Assembly: GCF_007860135.1 (NCBI RefSeq)
Contig: NZ_SJPV01000001.1
Span: forward strand, 1,547,299 to 1,611,298
Direction: 5' to 3'
DNA length: 64,000 nt
Source of the DNA: Novipirellula artificiosorum
Lineage (GTDB): Bacteria > Planctomycetota > Planctomycetia > Pirellulales > Pirellulaceae
Both the position numbers and the translations under genes were made by a program. Shown one piece after another: positions 35,431 through 46,197 of this stretch. The notes under the pieces are model-generated. The model saw only the letters and a list, made by a program, of their open reading frames with translations, was not told where the DNA came from and did not search any database. Within the stretch, counting starts at the first letter, position 1. Each line of letters opens with the position of its first letter.

Positions 35431-37092
35431 TTGAATTATCCGCTGCTGTTCCGAGTGCTTGGTTCCATTTGTCTGCTGATTGGCGGTTCGATGAGCTTTT
35501 GCTTGCCGTTCGCGTTCCCGACGCTTGCGGATCGGACTTACTTGCCTGCCGCGACAGCGATGGAGGCGCAGGCGATCCGAGGGTTGCTGATGAGCATGGT
35601 CATCAGCATGGTTGCCGGGGCGGTGTTGTTGCTGATTGGACGCCGACATCGTGGTGGGCCGTTGTATCAAAAAGAGGCGATGGCCATCGTGGGTCTCAGC
35701 TGGGTGTTGGCCACCATGCTTGGGGCGCTGCCGTTTTATTTAAGCGGGACGCAAATCGCCGCCGGCCAACCGATTACGTTCGTCGAAGCGATGTTCGAAT
35801 CGCAATCGGGCTTTAGCACGACCGGTGCCACGGTGTTAACCGATTTGGAAACGCCCGAGTTGGTTCCTCACTGTATCTTGTTCTGGCGATCGTGGACCCA
35901 CTTTCTCGGTGGGCTCGGCATTGTGGTGTTGTTCGTCGCGATCCTCGGTCAAGGGTCGGCAGGCAAAGCGATGATGCGCGCCGAGATGCCGGGACCGACC
36001 AAAGAAGGCAGTATGCCGCGGATGCAGCACACGGCGCTTGTCTTTGCCGCGATCTACGTGGCGCTCAACGTGATTTTGACGGTCATCTATTTCCTCGAAG
36101 GCATGTCGCCCTTCGATTCGTTGTGCCATGCCTTTGGAACGATGGCTACGGGCGGTTTTAGCACTTACAACCGCAGCCTCGGTCGTTTCGAAAGTGTCAC
36201 GATCGAATACACCACGATCGTGTTCATGATTCTGGCGGGAACCAACTTCACGGTGCTTTACCTGACACTGCTCGGTGGACCCAAAAAGCTGTTTCGCGAT
36301 GTCGAGTTTCGAACGTTTCTTGGATTCATCGCCGCCGTCACGGCGGGAGTCGTCTTCTTTGGGATGCAGGCGGAAGATGTTGGTTTTGGTTCGATCGCCA
36401 GTTCCGTGCGCTACGGTTTGTTCCAAGTGGTCTCGGTGATCACGACGACTGGCTATGGCACCGCCGACTTTGATGGATGGAACAACTTTGGTCGCGGGAT
36501 CTTGTTGCTCTTGATGTTCGTCGGTGGATGTGCCGGCAGCACCGGTGGCGGGTTGAAGGTGATTCGTCACATTCTGTTTTATAAGATCCTTCGCCAAGAG
36601 ATTGAGAAAGCTCATCGACCGCGTGTCGTCCGCCCGCTTCGCGTTGGCGGGGCGACCGTCGATGATCCCAACTTGGCCCATGGGATTGTCGTTTACTTTT
36701 CAATGATTTTGGCAATCTTTGTCTTCTCCTGGCTGATTCTGATCACCTTCGAACCGAGCAGCACGTGGGGCGTGGTGGCCGAGGAAGCGATCGCGGAGTA
36801 CGAAGAAACGCAGCCCCAAGAGGCGGTGGACCGGATCGAGCAGTCGAAACAGGAGATCGAAGCATTGATGGACCACGGGACGCTGGACGAAAAACTGCTC
36901 GATTCGGCAAGTGCCGTTGCGGCAACGCTCAACAATATCGGTCCAGGACTCGGTGTGGTTGGGGCGACCCAAAACTATGCTCGGTTCAGCCAGGGCGCGA
37001 AATTGCTGTTTGTTTGGCTCATGATGCTCGGGCGTGTAGAGGTTTTTAGTGTGCTCGTGCTGATTTTCCCAGGTTTTTGGCGCCGGATTTGA
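35431..37092 (+). CDS. trkH: TrkH family potassium uptake protein
   Basis: A 553-residue K+ transporter starting with TTG at 35431. It has the four TrkH pore repeats: selectivity-filter-like SQSGFSTTGATVL, FGTMATGGFSTYN, ITTTGYGTADF and LNNIGPGLGVVG. About ten membrane helices surround them. Between the last two pore regions there is an extra charged segment of about 45 residues (AEEAIAEYEETQPQEAVDRI, ...ALMDHGTLDEKLL) not found in typical TrkH. No trkA regulator lies next to it, so the partner must be elsewhere. Confidence 0.93.
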   Translation: MNYPLLFRVLGSICLLIGGSMSFCLPFAFPTLADRTYLPAATAMEAQAIRGLLMSMVISMVAGAVLLLIGRRHRGGPLYQKEAMAIVGLSWVLATMLGALPFYLSGTQIAAGQPITFVEAMFESQSGFSTTGATVLTDLETPELVPHCILFWRSWTHFLGGLGIVVLFVAILGQGSAGKAMMRAEMPGPTKEGSMPRMQHTALVFAAIYVALNVILTVIYFLEGMSPFDSLCHAFGTMATGGFSTYNRSLGRFESVTIEYTTIVFMILAGTNFTVLYLTLLGGPKKLFRDVEFRTFLGFIAAVTAGVVFFGMQAEDVGFGSIASSVRYGLFQVVSVITTTGYGTADFDGWNNFGRGILLLLMFVGGCAGSTGGGLKVIRHILFYKILRQEIEKAHRPRVVRPLRVGGATVDDPNLAHGIVVYFSMILAIFVFSWLILITFEPSSTWGVVAEEAIAEYEETQPQEAVDRIEQSKQEIEALMDHGTLDEKLLDSASAVAATLNNIGPGLGVVGATQNYARFSQGAKLLFVWLMMLGRVEVFSVLVLIFPGFWRRI

Positions 37093-37248
37093 TTCGCATT
37101 TCGGCCAAGGAGGTGGCCCAAGTCTCAGCGACTTCGGCGGCGCTGGTAGAATGCTGGGATCGAAGCTCCGTATGGCCGATCACCGGTCAAAGCCGGAATG
37201 CCAGCGCCCACTCTTCCTTACCACGACCGAGATTCCCAGGAACGAACC

Positions 37249-38760
37249 ATGCGTGGACGATACCTCTTTCCCCTTTCGATCCTGTTGGCGATCCGTTTGG
37301 CGGTCGTCAGCTGCGTTGGCCAAGATGATCGTGCGGAGAGGGATCAACCGCCCCAGCCCTCTCGTCGTGCGGTGATCATCCCGCTGCACGAAGACATCAA
37401 TCCGCTCAGCGGGGCGCTATTGGAACGGAAATTCGACGAAGCGGTCGAGTCCGGCGTCGATGTCGTGATCTTTGATATCAATAGCCCCGGCGGTTTCACC
37501 ACGGTGACGTTCGAGTTGATGGACATGGTGCTCGATGCCAAGAAGGTCGAAACGGTCGCATGGATCGAAAAGGATGCAATCAGCGGGGCGGCATTGTTCG
37601 CGTTGTCCTGTGACCGCATCCTGATGGCTCCCGATGCCCGGATGGGGGACGCCGGTGAGATTGTGATGGGAGCCGACGGTGCCTTTCGCTACACCGAGGC
37701 GAAAAGCCGCAGTGTGCTTGCGCAAAAGGTCCGCGACACCGCCGCTGCGACAGGACGGCCGATGGCATTGGCGGAGAAGATGACCGACAAAGACATGGTG
37801 GTGTTCAAAGCGACCTACAAAGAAGACGGAACGGTGCGCTACTTCAGCGACAAGGAATGGGTCGCAATGGAGGACCAGGACGAGTGGAACAAGGGTCCGC
37901 CGGTTCGCGAAGCCGGCAAAGAGATGTTCTTTACCGCCAATGGACGCCGAGCGGTGGAGTTGGGCATCGCCGATCAAACCATCGAGAGTCGGGACGAGCT
38001 TGCGGCGGCGCTGAACGTGTCCGAGCCGATTCCTGTCATTGAACGATCGTGGGTGGATACACTTGTCTTCATACTGAATTCCGGTTTTGTCACCTTCCTG
38101 TTGATCGTGATTGGTTTAGTCGCGTTGGTGGTGGAATTGAGTGCTCCAGGTTTGGGGGTCGGCGGGCTGACGTCCGTACTCTGTTTTGGGCTGTTCTTTT
38201 GGAGCCGTTTTCTCGGTGGCACCTCCGGATGGCTCGAGGTGACGTTGTTCCTCGTCGGGGTTCTGTTTATCGGTGCGGAATTGTTCGTGATTCCAGGATT
38301 TGGGATCGCGGGTGTCGGCGGCATTGTGTTGATGCTTGGATCGTTGGTGATGGCGTCACGTCGTTTTGTGTTGCCGCAAAACAGCGAAGAGCTGACGGGT
38401 CTTGGGATGGACGTTTTGACGGTATTGAGCGCGTTCGCGGTGTTTCTGTTGGCGCTGCTGTTTATCGCCCAATACATCGGTGAGATCCCGGGGCTCGGTC
38501 GGTTGACGCTGAAGCCAACGATTGCGATCGATGGCATTTCCGTTGCAGATGCGGCCAATGCTGCATCGCTGCCGGGATGGCAACGCGTCGAGATTGGCAG
38601 CTTCGGTGAAGCGGTTTCGCCACTGCGTCCCGGTGGCCGCATTCAAGTCGACAACGACTTCACGGTGGACGTCGTCACCGAAGGCGACTTCATTGAGACG
38701 GGGACTCAAGTCAAAGTGGTTGGCAAGCAGGGCGCCAAAGTGATCGTACGGGCGGTGTAG
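37249..38760 (+). CDS. NfeD family (ClpP-class) membrane serine protease
   Basis: A 503-residue NfeD/STOPP-type protein. From ATG 37249 a signal peptide (RYLFPLSILLAIRLAVVS) leads to a ClpP-fold domain (about 40-260) with INSPGGFTTVTFELMDM (oxyanion loop) and the likely nucleophile Ser in KDAISGAALFALSCDRI. Four to five helices follow (about 265-410), then a C-terminal OB-fold NfeD domain (EIGSFGEAVSPLRPGGRI to GKQGAKVIVRAV). Such proteins cleave stomatin partners and act in membrane quality control. It follows trkH on the same strand after about 155 bases. Confidence 0.93.
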   Translation: MRGRYLFPLSILLAIRLAVVSCVGQDDRAERDQPPQPSRRAVIIPLHEDINPLSGALLERKFDEAVESGVDVVIFDINSPGGFTTVTFELMDMVLDAKKVETVAWIEKDAISGAALFALSCDRILMAPDARMGDAGEIVMGADGAFRYTEAKSRSVLAQKVRDTAAATGRPMALAEKMTDKDMVVFKATYKEDGTVRYFSDKEWVAMEDQDEWNKGPPVREAGKEMFFTANGRRAVELGIADQTIESRDELAAALNVSEPIPVIERSWVDTLVFILNSGFVTFLLIVIGLVALVVELSAPGLGVGGLTSVLCFGLFFWSRFLGGTSGWLEVTLFLVGVLFIGAELFVIPGFGIAGVGGIVLMLGSLVMASRRFVLPQNSEELTGLGMDVLTVLSAFAVFLLALLFIAQYIGEIPGLGRLTLKPTIAIDGISVADAANAASLPGWQRVEIGSFGEAVSPLRPGGRIQVDNDFTVDVVTEGDFIETGTQVKVVGKQGAKVIVRAV

Positions 38761-39039
38761 GGATCCGCGCGAACCGCAGCATAGGCGGACTCCCGATTTC
38801 TCAACGGTTGTCGATGCGACCTTCGGGCTTCTCTAGGCCCACTTAAGTGCCCCCCACTTTTCCTGCTTTAGGCATATTGTCGCCCTCGGTTGGGGTTCTG
38901 CACACGCTTCGGTATAACGGCTAGACTTTGTTGGAGTTCAGCCTCTGGGCTGCTCTTGCTGTTCGCCAAGCGGATGCAGGTGAAAGCCTGATCTCCAACG
39001 CCGACTTCGCCCTCTTGATCCATCACCGGAGATCCATAA

Positions 39040-39450
39040 ATGACGCCCGTCAAATCACTCAATCATGTCGGCATCGCCGTCCGTTCGCTCGACGCTCAAC
39101 GTTCGTTCTACGAGGGAACGCTCGGCGCCGAATATGAAGGGACCGAAGACGTACCGAGCCAAAAAGTTCGCGTCGCATTCTACTTGATCAACGACGTTCG
39201 ATTGGAACTGCTCGAACCGACCGATCCCGAGAGCGCGATTGCGAAGTTCATCGAAAAACGGGGCGAGGGCTTGCATCACTTGGCCTTCACCGTCGACGAT
39301 ATCCAAGCTCGGATTGCCGAGTACAAAGAAGGCGGCATTCGCATGATTGACGAGACCCCACGTCCGGGGGCTCACAAAGCACAAATCGCGTTTGTTCACC
39401 CCAAGAGCAGTTGCGGCGTGTTGACGGAACTTTGCCAGCCTGCTCACTAG
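39040..39450 (+). CDS. mce: Methylmalonyl-CoA epimerase
   Basis: A 136-residue glyoxalase-fold (VOC) enzyme that converts (S)- to (R)-methylmalonyl-CoA. Metal-binding residues are visible: His in LNHVGIAVRSL, His in GLHHLAFTVDD and Glu in VLTELCQ near the C-terminus. Length is normal. It is the first gene of a set with both mutase subunits and MeaB, which strongly supports this role over other VOC proteins. The gap to mutA is about 120 bases. Confidence 0.94.
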   Translation: MTPVKSLNHVGIAVRSLDAQRSFYEGTLGAEYEGTEDVPSQKVRVAFYLINDVRLELLEPTDPESAIAKFIEKRGEGLHHLAFTVDDIQARIAEYKEGGIRMIDETPRPGAHKAQIAFVHPKSSCGVLTELCQPAH

Positions 39451-39569
39451 TTTTTTTGGGTTGGCGTTCCGCTTTTCGCTGTTGCAACGGTTTGAAGAGA
39501 ACCTTGCTTGCAGGCAAAGTCAGGACTCCAGCACCCCCCTTACCCATCCACTTCCGACTCGAGGAACCG

Positions 39570-41654
39570 ATGTCGAGCTCAAAACTGTCTGTCAAAGACG
39601 ATTTTCCACCTGTCGATTACGAAACATGGCGAAGCACGGTCGAAGCGACCCTGCATGGCGCTCCGTTTGAAAAGAAGCTCGTTTCGCACACGTACGAAGG
39701 GATCGACATTCAGCCGGTTTACACGCGGCGTGACGAACTCGAGGGCAAAGACCCCAGCGGATTTCCGGGATCTTCGCCATTCCTGCGTGGCAGCAAACCG
39801 CTCGGCAGCGTGCTCAACGGCACCGATTTGCGCCAAGAGCATGCTCACCCTGATATCGACGTCACCAACAAAGCGATTCTTGCGGATCTCGAAGGAGGGG
39901 TGACCTCGATTTTGATCAAGCTGGATACGGCCGCACGCCAAGGCAACCCGCCAAGCGAAGTGGGAGCATCCGTGGGTCATGATGGGGTGATGGCTTATGA
40001 CGTTCACGACTTTGATGGCGTGCTCAAGAAAGTCGGCCTCGACATCATCGATGTCGCGCTCGATGCGGGCGCAGCCTACCTTCCCGCCGCCGCGACGTTG
40101 GCGGGGGTTTGGGACAACCGCGGCGTGATCCCGGCGAAAGCTCGCGGTGCGTTTAACGCCGATCCCTTGGCGGCTTTGGCCCGCGAGGGCAAGCTTCCCC
40201 TTTCCGCAGCGACTGCGATGAAGCAGTTGGCGGACCTCGCCAAATGGACGTCGCAGCATTACCCGCATGTCACGGCGGTTGGCGTCGACACCGCACCCTA
40301 CCATGACGCCGGGGCGACGGCGGCCCAAGACATCGCGTTTTCGATGGCCACGGCGGTGGAGTACCTGCGAGCGATGACCGATGTTGGCATGTCCATCGAC
40401 GACGCGGCGAAGCAGTTCTTGTTCCGCATCAGTCTGGGCACTCACCACTTCCTGGCGATCGCGAAGGTGCGAGCGGCACGGCAGCTTTGGGCTCGTGTGA
40501 TCGAAGCGTCCGGCGGAAAACCGGCCGGGATGAAGATTCACACGCGAACGGGCAACCGCGTTCTGACCCAGCGTGATCCTTACGTGAACCTGCTTCGAAA
40601 CACCGTTGCCGCTTTTTCAGGCATTGTCGGCGGTGCCGATGCGGTGACCTCGGTTCCGTTTGACCAAGCGGCTCAATTGCCCAACGATTTTAGTCGCCGG
40701 ATCGCACGCAACACGGTGTTGATCCTCGATGAAGAGTCCCACCTGAACTGTGTCGTTGACCCAGCGGGTGGAAGCTGGTTCATCGAAAAGCTCAGTTCCC
40801 AGCTTGCCGAAAGTGCGTGGGGGCTGTTCCAACAGATCGAAGCCGAAGGAGGCATGTTCGCGGCACTGAAGAGTGGATGGATCGCTTCGCAAATCGATGC
40901 CGCCTACGCCCCGCGAGCCAAGGATATCGCGACCCGACGCGAGGGGATTACGGGGGTCAGCGAGTTTCCGAACCTTGCCGAAGAACAACTCGATCAGCGA
41001 CCGGTTGACGTCGGTGCTCTTCGAAAAGCCGCCGCGGATCGTCAGAACGCCAAATCGGCGGAGATGAAGGACTTGTCCCTCGAGACGGTTTTGCCGGCCG
41101 CTTGCTTGAAGGCTGCCAGCGAGGGAGCGTCGATCAGCCAACTTGCTCGAGCGATCGGGTTCCACAAGTCGACAACCGAAATGACTGCGATTGAGCCTCA
41201 CTTGTTTGCTCAACCTTTCGAAGAGCTTCGCGATGCAAGTGATGTGTGGTGCACGACCAAAGGCCAACGCCCTTGTGTGTTCTTGGCGAACATGGGGCCG
41301 GTTGCCCACCACACCGCCCGAGCGACGTTCGCCAAGAATTTCTTCGAAGCGGGTGGTTTCGAAGTGATTGGCAACGAGGGCTTCAACGATGCGGACGCTG
41401 TCAGTGCCGCACTGAAAGCGAGCGGTGCAAACATTGCCGTGATTTGCTCGTCGGACAAGCTCTATCCCGAAATGGTCCCCGCGGTCGCACCTGCGTTAAA
41501 GGCGGCTGGGGCACGATCGATTGTGTTGGCCGGACACCCTGCGGACAACGAGTCTGCGTGGCGTGAAGCGGGAGTCGATCGTTTTATCTTTATCAAATGC
41601 GACGTGTTGGCCACGCTACGCGAACTGCTCACTGACGAAGGAGTCCTTTCGTAA
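39570..41654 (+). CDS. mutA: Methylmalonyl-CoA mutase small (alpha) subunit
   Basis: A 694-residue subunit of the B12-dependent mutase heterodimer that interconverts succinyl-CoA and (R)-methylmalonyl-CoA. The ATG at 39570 begins [20 protein letters not shown], as in other small subunits; the frame is open to 39411. The TIM-barrel domain includes [20 protein letters not shown] and [20 protein letters not shown]. Its C-terminal domain has the B12-fold layout (from [19 protein letters not shown]) but lacks the DxHxxG cobalt-ligand motif, as is usual for the non-catalytic subunit. Its TAA overlaps the mutB ATG (TAATG), so they are coupled. Confidence 0.96.
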   Translation: MSSSKLSVKDDFPPVDYETWRSTVEATLHGAPFEKKLVSHTYEGIDIQPVYTRRDELEGKDPSGFPGSSPFLRGSKPLGSVLNGTDLRQEHAHPDIDVTNKAILADLEGGVTSILIKLDTAARQGNPPSEVGASVGHDGVMAYDVHDFDGVLKKVGLDIIDVALDAGAAYLPAAATLAGVWDNRGVIPAKARGAFNADPLAALAREGKLPLSAATAMKQLADLAKWTSQHYPHVTAVGVDTAPYHDAGATAAQDIAFSMATAVEYLRAMTDVGMSIDDAAKQFLFRISLGTHHFLAIAKVRAARQLWARVIEASGGKPAGMKIHTRTGNRVLTQRDPYVNLLRNTVAAFSGIVGGADAVTSVPFDQAAQLPNDFSRRIARNTVLILDEESHLNCVVDPAGGSWFIEKLSSQLAESAWGLFQQIEAEGGMFAALKSGWIASQIDAAYAPRAKDIATRREGITGVSEFPNLAEEQLDQRPVDVGALRKAAADRQNAKSAEMKDLSLETVLPAACLKAASEGASISQLARAIGFHKSTTEMTAIEPHLFAQPFEELRDASDVWCTTKGQRPCVFLANMGPVAHHTARATFAKNFFEAGGFEVIGNEGFNDADAVSAALKASGANIAVICSSDKLYPEMVPAVAPALKAAGARSIVLAGHPADNESAWREAGVDRFIFIKCDVLATLRELLTDEGVLS

Positions 41655-43837
41655 TGAATGCCATCCCAAACTTTACCGAAGTCCCGTTGCAGTCCCCCGC
41701 TGCGTCCGATGCCTCGCTTGACGCGTGGAAGCAGGCGGTCAGCGACAACCAAGATCGTCTGAGCTGGAAAACGCCAGAGCAGATTCCGATCAATGCACTT
41801 TACAGTGCCGATGATTTGGCGGATTGTGATCACCTCGACACGATGCCCGGCTTTGCGCCGTTCATTCGCGGGCCGTACGCGACGATGTACGTCATGCGTC
41901 CATGGACCGTGCGTCAATACGCAGGTTTTTCCACTGCCAAGGAATCCAACGCGTTCTACCGCCGCAACTTAGCCGCGGGTCAAAAGGGGCTTAGTATCGC
42001 GTTCGACTTGGCGACCCACCGTGGCTACGATTCCGATCACCCTCGCGTTGCGGGCGATGTCGGCATGGCGGGTGTGGCGATCGACAGTATCTACGACATG
42101 CGAATGCTGTTCGATGGGATCCCGCTCGATAAGATGAGCGTGTCGATGACGATGAACGGTGCGGTCCTGCCCGTCATGGCGCTCTATATCGTTGCGGCAG
42201 AAGAACAAGGCGTAGAGCCCGAAAAGCTTTCGGGAACGATCCAGAACGACATCTTGAAGGAGTTCATGGTTCGCAATACCTACATCTATCCGCCCGAACC
42301 GAGTGTTCGCATCATCGCCGACATTTTCGATTACACCTCGCGTGCGATGCCAAAGTTCAACAGCATTTCGATCAGCGGGTACCACATGCAAGAAGCGGGT
42401 GCGACCGCCGACCTCGAGTTGGCTTACACGCTCGCCGACGGACTCGAATATGTTCGAACCGGCATCAAAGCGAACTTGGATGTCGACGCATTTTGCCCTC
42501 GATTGTCGTTCTTCTGGGGCATCGGGATGAACTACTTCATGGAAGTGGCGAAGATGCGAGCGGCGCGGCTGATTTGGGCCAAATTGATCAAGCAGTTTGA
42601 TCCCAAGAACCCAAAAAGCTTGTCGCTAAGGACGCACAGCCAAACCAGTGGTTGGAGCCTGGTGGCACAGGACGTTTACAACAACGTGATCCGCACCTGC
42701 GTCGAAGCGATGGCAGCAACGCATGGCCATACGCAATCGTTGCACACCAATGCACTTGATGAAGCGATCGCGCTGCCGACGGACTTTTCGGCCCGAATTG
42801 CTCGCAACACGCAGTTGTTCTTGCAGCAGGAAACCGATACCTGCAGCGTGGTTGACGCCTGGGGCGGTAGCTACTTCTTGGAAAAACTGACCCACGATTT
42901 GGCACAGCGGGCCTGGGGGCATATCCTGGAGGTCGAAGAAGTCGGTGGGATGACCAAGGCAATTCAGGCGGGCATTCCAAAAATGCGAATCGAAGAAGCG
43001 GCCGCGCGAACCCAGGCCCATATCGATTCGGGGAAGCAACCCGTGATCGGGATGAACAAGTATCGCTTGGCGGTGGAAGATGAACTGAAAGTGTTGCAAG
43101 TCGACAACACCGCAGTCCGCACCGCACAAATCGAGAGTTTGAAAAAACTGCGAGCCGAACGTGACCAAATTGAAGTCGATGCGAAGTTGGCGGCGCTGAC
43201 CGCTGCGGCGCGAGACAAGAACGGTAACCTGCTTGAATTGGCGGTCGATGCGGCTCGAGCGAAGGCGACCGTTGGGGAAATGAGTGCGGCGCTCGAAGAA
43301 GTTTACGGTCGCTACGAAGCGCCGGTGCAAGCCGTACGTGGTGTGTACGCCGGTGAAATCAAGGGACACGATTCGATGAAGAAAGTACTCGACTTGGTCG
43401 ATCGGTTTGAAAAGGCCGAGGGTCGTCGGCCTCGTATCATGGTTGCCAAGATGGGACAAGATGGGCACGACCGCGGTCAGAAGGTCATCGCCTCGGCGTT
43501 TGCCGACCTCGGCTTCGACGTGGACATCGGTCCGCTCTTCCGGACTCCCGGTGAAACGGCAAAGCAAGCGGTCGAAAACGACGTTCATATCGTCGGTGTC
43601 AGCTCGCTTGCCGCAGGCCATTTGACGCTGGTGCCTGAGCTCAAGCAAGAACTGACCAAGCTCGGTCGTGAAGACATCATGATTGTTGCCGGTGGCGTGA
43701 TTCCACCTCAAGATTACCAGGCGTTGTACGACGCGGGAGCCGCGGCCGTGTTCGGTCCCGGTACGGTGATCAGCGATGCCGCAGTGATGTTGCTTCAGAA
43801 GCTTGCGGATCAGCTTGAGATTTCGCTGGTCTCCTAG
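41654..43837 (+). CDS. mutB: Methylmalonyl-CoA mutase large (catalytic) subunit
   Basis: A 727-residue catalytic subunit. The barrel domain has [19 protein letters not shown] (which holds the active-site Tyr in the NxFYxRN region) and [20 protein letters not shown] with catalytic His. The C-terminal domain has [20 protein letters not shown], the DGHDRG motif whose His binds cobalt, and [16 protein letters not shown]. This subunit is full length and all key residues seem present. Coupled by one base with mutA. The meaB gene follows after about 220 bases. Confidence 0.97.
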   Translation: MNAIPNFTEVPLQSPAASDASLDAWKQAVSDNQDRLSWKTPEQIPINALYSADDLADCDHLDTMPGFAPFIRGPYATMYVMRPWTVRQYAGFSTAKESNAFYRRNLAAGQKGLSIAFDLATHRGYDSDHPRVAGDVGMAGVAIDSIYDMRMLFDGIPLDKMSVSMTMNGAVLPVMALYIVAAEEQGVEPEKLSGTIQNDILKEFMVRNTYIYPPEPSVRIIADIFDYTSRAMPKFNSISISGYHMQEAGATADLELAYTLADGLEYVRTGIKANLDVDAFCPRLSFFWGIGMNYFMEVAKMRAARLIWAKLIKQFDPKNPKSLSLRTHSQTSGWSLVAQDVYNNVIRTCVEAMAATHGHTQSLHTNALDEAIALPTDFSARIARNTQLFLQQETDTCSVVDAWGGSYFLEKLTHDLAQRAWGHILEVEEVGGMTKAIQAGIPKMRIEEAAARTQAHIDSGKQPVIGMNKYRLAVEDELKVLQVDNTAVRTAQIESLKKLRAERDQIEVDAKLAALTAAARDKNGNLLELAVDAARAKATVGEMSAALEEVYGRYEAPVQAVRGVYAGEIKGHDSMKKVLDLVDRFEKAEGRRPRIMVAKMGQDGHDRGQKVIASAFADLGFDVDIGPLFRTPGETAKQAVENDVHIVGVSSLAAGHLTLVPELKQELTKLGREDIMIVAGGVIPPQDYQALYDAGAAAVFGPGTVISDAAVMLLQKLADQLEISLVS

Positions 43838-44056
43838 TGCAAAGGGCCCCAAGCGGTCGGTCGTACCCCCATTCTTCGCTGTGACAAATCACTAGCGGAG
43901 CGCTGCAGTTGATGCCTTGACGTGCCGGGCGGTCGGAGCCATGTCGTTGTTCTTCGTGAACAACGACAGGGTTCTGTGTTGGGTTGTTCCAGCTCTACCG
44001 CACGGCTCTCCTTCCCTCTCGCACGCTACGGCGTGACCTCCAACACTCCATTCCTC

Positions 44057-45058
44057 ATGTCCCCCGCACCACGCCGTCGCCAACTGACCGCAGACGATTA
44101 CTTCGCAGGCGTTCGCGACCGCAACCTGTCGGTCTTTGCTCAAGCGCTGACCGTGATCGAGTCGAGTAGTCCCCGGCATCGCCCGATTGCCGAAGAATTG
44201 CTCACACGGCTACTTCCGTTCACGGGTGATGCGTTGCGGATTGGAATTACGGGGGTTCCCGGCGTGGGCAAGAGTACGTTCATCGAAGCCCTGGGGATGC
44301 ACTTGGTTCGGCGTGGATTGCAGGTCGCTGTTTTGGCGGTCGATCCCTCAAGCGGCGTCAGCGGGGGCAGCATTCTCGGCGACAAAACTCGTATGAATGA
44401 ACTGGCGTCCGAGGTCAACGCGTTCATTCGTCCGTCGCCTGCGGCGGGGACGCTCGGCGGCGTGGCGAACAAGACACGCGAAACCATGTTTGTCGCCGAA
44501 GCGGCCGGTTACGATGTGGTTCTGGTCGAAACCGTGGGGGTCGGTCAATCGGAAACGATGGTGTGTGACATGACCGATTGTTTTTTGGCGCTGATGTTGC
44601 CAGGGGCCGGCGATGAGCTTCAAGGAATCAAAAGGGGGCTGTTGGAACTTGCGGATGTGATTGCGGTGAACAAAGCCGATGGCGACAACCGCAAAGCTGC
44701 GGAGCTCGCGGCACGGCAATACCACACCGCCTTGGAGTCGTTGACCGGACATGACCGTGAAAAAGCACCCACCATCTTGACCTGCAGTGCTCGTGACGAT
44801 GCCGGCATCGAAGCGGTTTGGGAAGCGATCGAAACGAAGTGCCAAATGCGGCGAGACCGCGGTGAGTTTATCGATCGTCGCCAACGCCAAAATCTGCGAT
44901 GGTTATGGGCACTGGTCGATGAGCATCTGCGGCGAGCGATCCACACGCACTCGGCCGTGAAGCAGATCTACGCCGACATTGAGCAACAGGTCCTGCTTGG
45001 TCAAATGCCGGCCGCAGCCGGCGCCAGGCAGATCTTTGCCGCGTTGGGGCTAGAGTAG
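44057..45058 (+). CDS. meaB: Methylmalonyl-CoA mutase-associated GTPase MeaB
   Basis: A 333-residue G-protein chaperone (MeaB/ArgK family) that loads and protects adenosylcobalamin in methylmalonyl-CoA mutase. The P-loop is GVPGVGKSTF, the switch region VDPSSGVSGGSILGDKTRM, then VLVETVGVGQSE and NKAD. ATG 44057 (MSPAPRRRQ) is chosen because upstream sequence, open to 43922, lacks features. Placement right after mutA/mutB confirms MeaB rather than a separate role. Its last 9 bases overlap the tail of purC on the other strand. Confidence 0.95.
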   Translation: MSPAPRRRQLTADDYFAGVRDRNLSVFAQALTVIESSSPRHRPIAEELLTRLLPFTGDALRIGITGVPGVGKSTFIEALGMHLVRRGLQVAVLAVDPSSGVSGGSILGDKTRMNELASEVNAFIRPSPAAGTLGGVANKTRETMFVAEAAGYDVVLVETVGVGQSETMVCDMTDCFLALMLPGAGDELQGIKRGLLELADVIAVNKADGDNRKAAELAARQYHTALESLTGHDREKAPTILTCSARDDAGIEAVWEAIETKCQMRRDRGEFIDRRQRQNLRWLWALVDEHLRRAIHTHSAVKQIYADIEQQVLLGQMPAAAGARQIFAALGLE

Positions 45059-45973
45059 CGACTCGCCCGTGATGCGTTGAAAGGCTTCGTGGTATTTCGC
45101 TGCCGTCTGCTCGATCACCTCGGGTGGTAGCGGAGGCGGATTGCTTTGTTTGTCCCATCCGCATGTCGACAAGTATTCGCGGACAAATTGTTTGTCGAAC
45201 GACGGTTGAGCTGCACCTGGCGAATAGCTCGCTGCGTCCCAGAACCGAGAGCTGTCGGGTGTCAAGACTTCATCCACCAAGACCAATTCGTCATTCACGA
45301 TGCCAAATTCGAATTTCGTGTCGGCGATCAGCAAGCCTCGGGTGGCTGCGTATTGGGAGGCCTGTTCGTAGATCTCGAGGCTCTTGCGGCGAAGTTCTAG
45401 CGCCAAGTCGCTGCCCACATCGGCGATCATTCGGCCAATCGATACGTTCTCGTCGTGCCCTTCTTCCGCCTTCGTTGCGGGCGTGAAGATGGCTTCGGGT
45501 AAGCGATCACATTGACGAAGCCCTGGGGGAAGCTTGTTGCCGCAGACCTCCCCGCTTGCCTCGTACTCTCGCAACCCGCTCCCTTCCAAATAGCCGCGGA
45601 CCACGCATTCGAATGGGACCACCTTCGCTTTTTCGACAATCATGATGCGTCCCTCGAGCGGCGCGGTATCAAATTGATTCGACACGCGGACCGGGACGTC
45701 GCTGCTGCGCAAGTGATGGCGAACGTCGAGGCGAGAGAACCAAAACCGGCTCATTTGCGTCAGCAAACGGCCCTTGCCAGGGATCCCGCTCGGCAGGATG
45801 AAGTCAAAGGCACTGATCCGGTCGCTGCTGACGATCATCAATGCGTCGCCCAGATCGTAGACATCGCGTACCTTGCCGCTACGTCGTGGGAGCGGCAAGT
45901 GGGTCTTGAGCAGGGCGCCGGAGGCGTCGAATTCGTAAAGGTCGTCGGTCGGTTCGTTCGCGGTGGGGTTCAT
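45050..45973 (-). CDS. purC: Phosphoribosylaminoimidazolesuccinocarboxamide synthase
   Basis: A 307-residue SAICAR synthase, the step of purine synthesis that joins CAIR and aspartate using ATP. The N-terminal RRSGKVRDVYDLGDALMIV and DRISAFDFILPSGIPGKG motifs and the later FEFGIVNDELVLVDEVLTPD are diagnostic. ATG 45973 (MNPTANEP) is chosen; the frame is open to 46195. The length is that of the longer, eukaryote-like SAICAR synthases (about 300), not the 237-residue E. coli form. It overlaps meaB tail-to-tail by 9 bases. Confidence 0.96.
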   Translation of the reverse strand: MNPTANEPTDDLYEFDASGALLKTHLPLPRRSGKVRDVYDLGDALMIVSSDRISAFDFILPSGIPGKGRLLTQMSRFWFSRLDVRHHLRSSDVPVRVSNQFDTAPLEGRIMIVEKAKVVPFECVVRGYLEGSGLREYEASGEVCGNKLPPGLRQCDRLPEAIFTPATKAEEGHDENVSIGRMIADVGSDLALELRRKSLEIYEQASQYAATRGLLIADTKFEFGIVNDELVLVDEVLTPDSSRFWDAASYSPGAAQPSFDKQFVREYLSTCGWDKQSNPPPLPPEVIEQTAAKYHEAFQRITGESLL

Positions 45974-46197
45974 AAGCTTACTTTCGCAAACGATGCGATG
46001 GCCGACAAGCCGGCTCACTATTTTGGGGCTCGCCCTGTCTCGTCTCGCGTGCTGGGCGGTGAGAAAGTACAATACGCAAGGAACGCCAATCTTTCCGCAG
46101 AAGCTGGTCTCGGTTTCTGGCGGATCCAAAACGGTATGGCGGAGTTTTGCGTTGATTGGGTTTTCTTCTTTTCCTTGGAATAGCTTGGCTTGCAACT

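Noticed and set aside
38761..39039. Cobalamin riboswitch upstream of the methylmalonyl-CoA genes
   Set aside because: No B12-box-like or conserved core sequence was found; the genes use B12 as cofactor but need not be controlled by it.
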